In this document: positions 60,815 to 64,000 of the stretch, piece by piece
Layout: each line of letters begins with the position of its first letter
Numbering within the stretch: the first letter of the stretch is position 1
Source: Paenibacillus mellifer
GTDB lineage: Bacteria; Bacillota; Bacilli; Paenibacillales; Paenibacillaceae
Assembly: GCF_023195895.1 (NCBI RefSeq)
Contig: NZ_JALPRK010000001.1
Coordinates: forward strand, 496,001-560,000
DNA length: 64,000 bases
Reading direction: 5' to 3'
The notes under the pieces: model-generated
The model's input: only the letters and a program-made list of their open reading frames with translations
Database searches by the model: none
Told to the model about the DNA's origin: nothing
Made by a program: the position numbers and the translations under genes

Positions 60815-63541
60815 ATGAGACAAAACGGATGGACGTTCCTTGGCGAGCACGGAGAGTTCAGACTGGAGCAACCTGAAAGAAACAGTTATCTATATTTTCC
60901 TTTGGTGAACGAGGCAGGAATGATGTCGGCCGTTACCCCGAATTTGCATGGCGAACTGACCTCCAGCCACAACACCTTCCTGCTGGAGCCCGTGTCGGTC
61001 GAGAGTCTGCATAATTCCAAAGCCGCCCGAAACTTCTGGGTTTATATCCAAGGGCAAGGCGCTTGGTCGGTCAGCGGCAATTCGGCCAAGCAACATGCGG
61101 AATGGTTTACAGAATCCGAGGAAAAGTCGGCGCTTGAGGCGGGTTTCCTGTGGCATAAGATTACGCGCGAGCATAACGAAATTGGCCTGAAAGCCCAAAC
61201 GGTCAGTTTCGTTCCCGTAACGGACGACAAAATCGAGCTGATGAAGGTCAGCTTGACGAATACGGGAAGCGCTCTCCTGACGCTTACCCCGACGGCGGCG
61301 ATCCCGCTGTACGGTCGGTCGGCCGACGATCTGAGAGATCATCGTCATGTCACATCGCTGCTGCACCGGATATTTACCTTGCAGCATGGCATTGAGGTAC
61401 AACCTGCGCTTTCCTTCGACGAACGTGGGCACCGCGTCAACAAGGTGACTTACAGCGTGCTTGGCGCCGGGGCGGACGGTAGTGCGCCCGTCGGTTTCTT
61501 CCCCATCGTCGAAGACTTTATCGGAGAAGGCGGAGCTCTGGATTGGCCGCAGACGATCATCTCCAACCTCGCACCTACCGAGAAAGCCGGCGCGGCGCTG
61601 GAGGGTTATGAAGCGGTTGGCGCCTTGCGTTTTGCCGAAGTGACGTTGAAACCGGGTGAGACCGCCTCGTATGTAGTTGCAATGGTGATCTCCGATGACC
61701 GGATTGACGGACAACACTATGCTGCAACGTACTTGTCCGAGGAGCGGTTCGATACGCTGCTTGAAGATAATCAAAGATATTGGCACGAGAAGCTGGACAC
61801 GATCAAGTTCCAAACCGGGGATTCGGAACAGGATCTGTGGATGAAATGGGTTACGCTGCAGCCGATCCTGCGGAGATTGTACGGGAACTCGTTCCTGCCG
61901 TATCATGACTACGGACGCGGCGGCCGGGGCTGGCGCGATTTGTGGCAGGATTGCTTGGCTTTGATGGTGATGGAACCGGCGGAAGTCCGGTATTTATTGC
62001 TCAATAACTACGCCGGGGTCCGTATGGACGGAAGCAATGCGACGATCATCGGTTCCAAGCCGGGCGAATTTGTCGCAGACCGGAATAACATTCCGCGGGT
62101 TTGGATGGATCATGGGGCTTGGCCGCTGATGACGACGCTGCTTTACATCAATCAAAGCGGGGATTTGGATTTCCTGTTCCAGCCGCAGGTTTACTTCCGG
62201 GACGTATTCGTGAAACGCTGCCGGGAACGCGATCTATCGTGGACGCCGGAACAAGGGAACAAGCTGATTGCGGCTGACGGCAAGGTTTATGAAGGAACGA
62301 TCCTGGAGCACATCTTATTGCAAAATATCGTTCCGTTCTTCAACGTCGGCGAACATGGCAATATTAAGCTGGAAGGCGCGGATTGGAACGACGGTCTGGA
62401 CCTGGCGGCAGCTCGCGGCGAAAGCGTGGCGTTTACCGCTTTTTACGCGAACAACCTTCTGGAGTTATCCGAGCTACTGTTGCAGGTGCAGAACAAGACG
62501 GGCCGCGACACGCTTGAAATTGCCGAAGAAATGGTCGCCCTGCTCGATACGATTCAAAGTCCGATCTCTTATGACAGCATTTCGGCTAAACATGAGCTGC
62601 TTGAACGTTATTATGACTCGATCGTACCTGCCGTGAGCGGCAAGAAGGTGCAGATAGACGTTCGCAAGGTTGCGGATGATTTGAAACGGAAAGCGGAGTG
62701 GATTATTCAACATCTCCGCCGGAACGAATGGATACAAAATCAGGAAGGGTTCTCCTGGTTTAACGGATATTACGATAATGATGCCGAACGTGTAGAAGGC
62801 GACCATCCGAACGGCGTTCGCATGACGCTGACCGGTCAAGTTTTTACCATTATGGGCGGCGTAGCTACGGATGAGCAGGTCGGAGAAATCTCCAAAGCCG
62901 TGGATCGATACTTGAAGGACGAGCGGATCGGTTACCGTCTGAATTCCCGATTTGGCGGAATCCAGCAGAACTTGGGCCGGGCATTTGGTTTTGCCTTTGG
63001 GCATAAAGAGAATGGGGCCATGTTCAGCCATATGACGGTGATGTACGCAAACGCCCTTTATAAACGAGGTTTCGTGCGTGAGGGTTATGAAGTGCTGGAC
63101 TCCATTTATCGCTTGTCCTCTGACTTCGAAACAAGCCGGATGTATCCCGGAATTCCGGAGTACATTAATGAGCGCGGACGCGGCATGTATACGTACCTGA
63201 CGGGATCGGCGAGCTGGCTGCTGTTGACCGAGTTAACCGAAGTATTCGGAGTCAAGGGATGCTATGGGGATCTTCTACTGGAGCCAAAGCTGGTAAAAGC
63301 CCAGTTTGATGAAAAAGGGGAGGCCTCGGTCGAGACGTTGTTTGCTGGACGGAAGCTGCATATCGTTTACCGGAATCCGAAACTAGCCGATTTCGGGAGT
63401 TACCGGATCTCCGAAGTGACGCTGAACGGCAAAACGTTGGCTTGCGACAACACAGAAAGCGGCTGCCGGATTCCTCGTTCGGTACTGGAAGCTTTGCCTT
63501 CGGATCGCGTCCATGATCTGATCGTGATTTTAGCCGATTGA
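60815..63541 (+). CDS. GH94-like glycoside phosphorylase (cellobiose phosphorylase family)
   Basis: A 908-residue cytosolic enzyme. The N-terminal beta-sandwich (GEFRLEQPERNSYLYFPLVN) is followed by the (alpha/alpha)6 barrel with PYHDYGRGGRGWRDLWQDCLAL, a putative catalytic acid in ADWNDGLDLAA (Asp526 by position), GVRMTLTGQVFTIMGGVA and, near the end, SRMYPGIPEYINERGRGMYTYLTGSASW. This pattern fits GH94-type phosphorolysis of beta-glucosidic oligosaccharides by phosphate. Linkage specificity is not decided. AAGGGAGAGG stands before the ATG at 60815. It follows the permeases by 31 bp, so the imported oligosaccharide is the likely substrate. Confidence 0.9.
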   Translation: MRQNGWTFLGEHGEFRLEQPERNSYLYFPLVNEAGMMSAVTPNLHGELTSSHNTFLLEPVSVESLHNSKAARNFWVYIQGQGAWSVSGNSAKQHAEWFTESEEKSALEAGFLWHKITREHNEIGLKAQTVSFVPVTDDKIELMKVSLTNTGSALLTLTPTAAIPLYGRSADDLRDHRHVTSLLHRIFTLQHGIEVQPALSFDERGHRVNKVTYSVLGAGADGSAPVGFFPIVEDFIGEGGALDWPQTIISNLAPTEKAGAALEGYEAVGALRFAEVTLKPGETASYVVAMVISDDRIDGQHYAATYLSEERFDTLLEDNQRYWHEKLDTIKFQTGDSEQDLWMKWVTLQPILRRLYGNSFLPYHDYGRGGRGWRDLWQDCLALMVMEPAEVRYLLLNNYAGVRMDGSNATIIGSKPGEFVADRNNIPRVWMDHGAWPLMTTLLYINQSGDLDFLFQPQVYFRDVFVKRCRERDLSWTPEQGNKLIAADGKVYEGTILEHILLQNIVPFFNVGEHGNIKLEGADWNDGLDLAAARGESVAFTAFYANNLLELSELLLQVQNKTGRDTLEIAEEMVALLDTIQSPISYDSISAKHELLERYYDSIVPAVSGKKVQIDVRKVADDLKRKAEWIIQHLRRNEWIQNQEGFSWFNGYYDNDAERVEGDHPNGVRMTLTGQVFTIMGGVATDEQVGEISKAVDRYLKDERIGYRLNSRFGGIQQNLGRAFGFAFGHKENGAMFSHMTVMYANALYKRGFVREGYEVLDSIYRLSSDFETSRMYPGIPEYINERGRGMYTYLTGSASWLLLTELTEVFGVKGCYGDLLLEPKLVKAQFDEKGEASVETLFAGRKLHIVYRNPKLADFGSYRISEVTLNGKTLACDNTESGCRIPRSVLEALPSDRVHDLIVILAD

Positions 63542-63563
63542 CCGCAAGAGAGGTAATGATCGA

Positions 63564-64000
63564 ATGGCATATCAACTTCAGAATGAACAGCTAGGTGTGA
63601 AAATTGCCGAACTCGGCGAAGTTTACCGCGGGACCCGGTTCGACGGGGCCGGATTTATTACCAGCGTCGAGCTGAACGGACGGCACCAATTCTGCGTGCC
63701 GGAGAGCTTGATGCCGGGGTCTGGCACGGGCGGGATCGGGTTATGCAGCGAATTTGGCATCAAAGAAGCGATCGGGTATGAGGAAACCCGGGTTGGCGAG
63801 CGTTTTCCCAAACTGGGCGTTGGGTTATTAACCCGGCCCGATGAAGCGGAATACCGGTTTTATCGAGAATACGCCTGCGCGAGGTTTGAGACACAGGTGG
63901 AGCAAAAGAGTGCCCAGCAGATCTGTTTTACGACCCAGCCGGCGGATTGTCGGGGATATGCTGTGCGTATGTTCAAGAACATTGAAATCTCCGGTAACCA
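63564..64000 (+). CDS. Galactose-mutarotase-like protein, N-terminal part (cut by window edge)
   Basis: 145 residues are visible, open to the last base. MAYQLQNEQLGVKIAELG and TRFDGAGFITSVELNGRHQFC, then GTGGIGLCSEFGIKEAIGYEE and FPKLGVGLL, fit the beta-sandwich of aldose-1-epimerase-like proteins. AGAGAGG is upstream; the gap to the GH94 gene is 22 bp. It may act on the sugar released by the phosphorylase. The function is a guess until the rest of the gene is seen. Confidence 0.8.
   Translation, partial: MAYQLQNEQLGVKIAELGEVYRGTRFDGAGFITSVELNGRHQFCVPESLMPGSGTGGIGLCSEFGIKEAIGYEETRVGERFPKLGVGLLTRPDEAEYRFYREYACARFETQVEQKSAQQICFTTQPADCRGYAVRMFKNIEISGN

Overview
The window reads as chromosomal DNA of an endospore-forming Firmicute of the Paenibacillus/Cohnella group. 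The support is a moderately GC-rich core genome with AGGAGG-type ribosome sites and frequent TTG/GTG starts, spore genes (Spo0E-like phosphatase, CotF-like coat proteins, a gamma-type SASP with a sigma-G-type promoter, ytxC), T-box and S-box leaders, liaFSR, and Bacillus-like gene orders (ytxC-thrS, alaR-alaT, pheST). Species cannot be fixed from sequence alone. I see no prophage, transposase, CRISPR-Cas or obvious island.

Layout. 1-6.6 kb: 3' part of leuB, a zinc-finger-like protein, a PAS histidine kinase, the feoAB iron operon behind a Fur-like box on the minus strand, and an HMGL-type aldolase. 6.7-12.1 kb: a GGDEF-EAL protein, tRNA-Pro and tRNA-Gly, a DoxX protein behind paired TGTGA-N6-TCACA sites, and a WYL regulator with a zinc-ribbon/GyrI-like operon sharing an operator-like motif. 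12.2-25.2 kb: T-box pheST, a ZapA with a giant coiled coil, a CuA lipoprotein, a YvlD-like protein, mutS2, small membrane proteins, an MFS carrier and a FAD oxidoreductase. 25.4-34.1 kb: coat proteins, alaRT, a Spo0E-like protein, a cobalamin adenosyltransferase, a pseudouridine synthase, an ArsC-like protein, a 5'-3' exonuclease, an HRDC protein, and corA with a long structured leader. 34.6-43.9 kb: S-box metA-metI-metC (transsulfuration with acetylated homoserine), mqnC, ytxC, T-box thrS and a 3D-domain protein. 44-52.9 kb: SASP, liaFSR, HtrA-like protease, an OmpR-type two-component pair, ispH and a secreted CAP protein. 53-64 kb: DAHP synthase, a GSI-beta-like glutamine synthetase behind GlnR/TnrA-type boxes, and a LacI-controlled sugar ABC importer (no ATPase) with a GH94-like phosphorylase and the start of a mutarotase-like gene.

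The most unusual signals are non-coding. They are a dispersed ~120-bp intergenic repeat (copies near 5.45, 31.3 and 43.05 kb), three 23-bp palindromes spaced exactly 52 bp apart downstream of thrS, a structured corA leader of unassigned class, and a promoter-plus-terminator unit (~62 nt) at 31.9 kb that may be a small RNA or attenuator. None is proven here; each finding states the test that would decide it.
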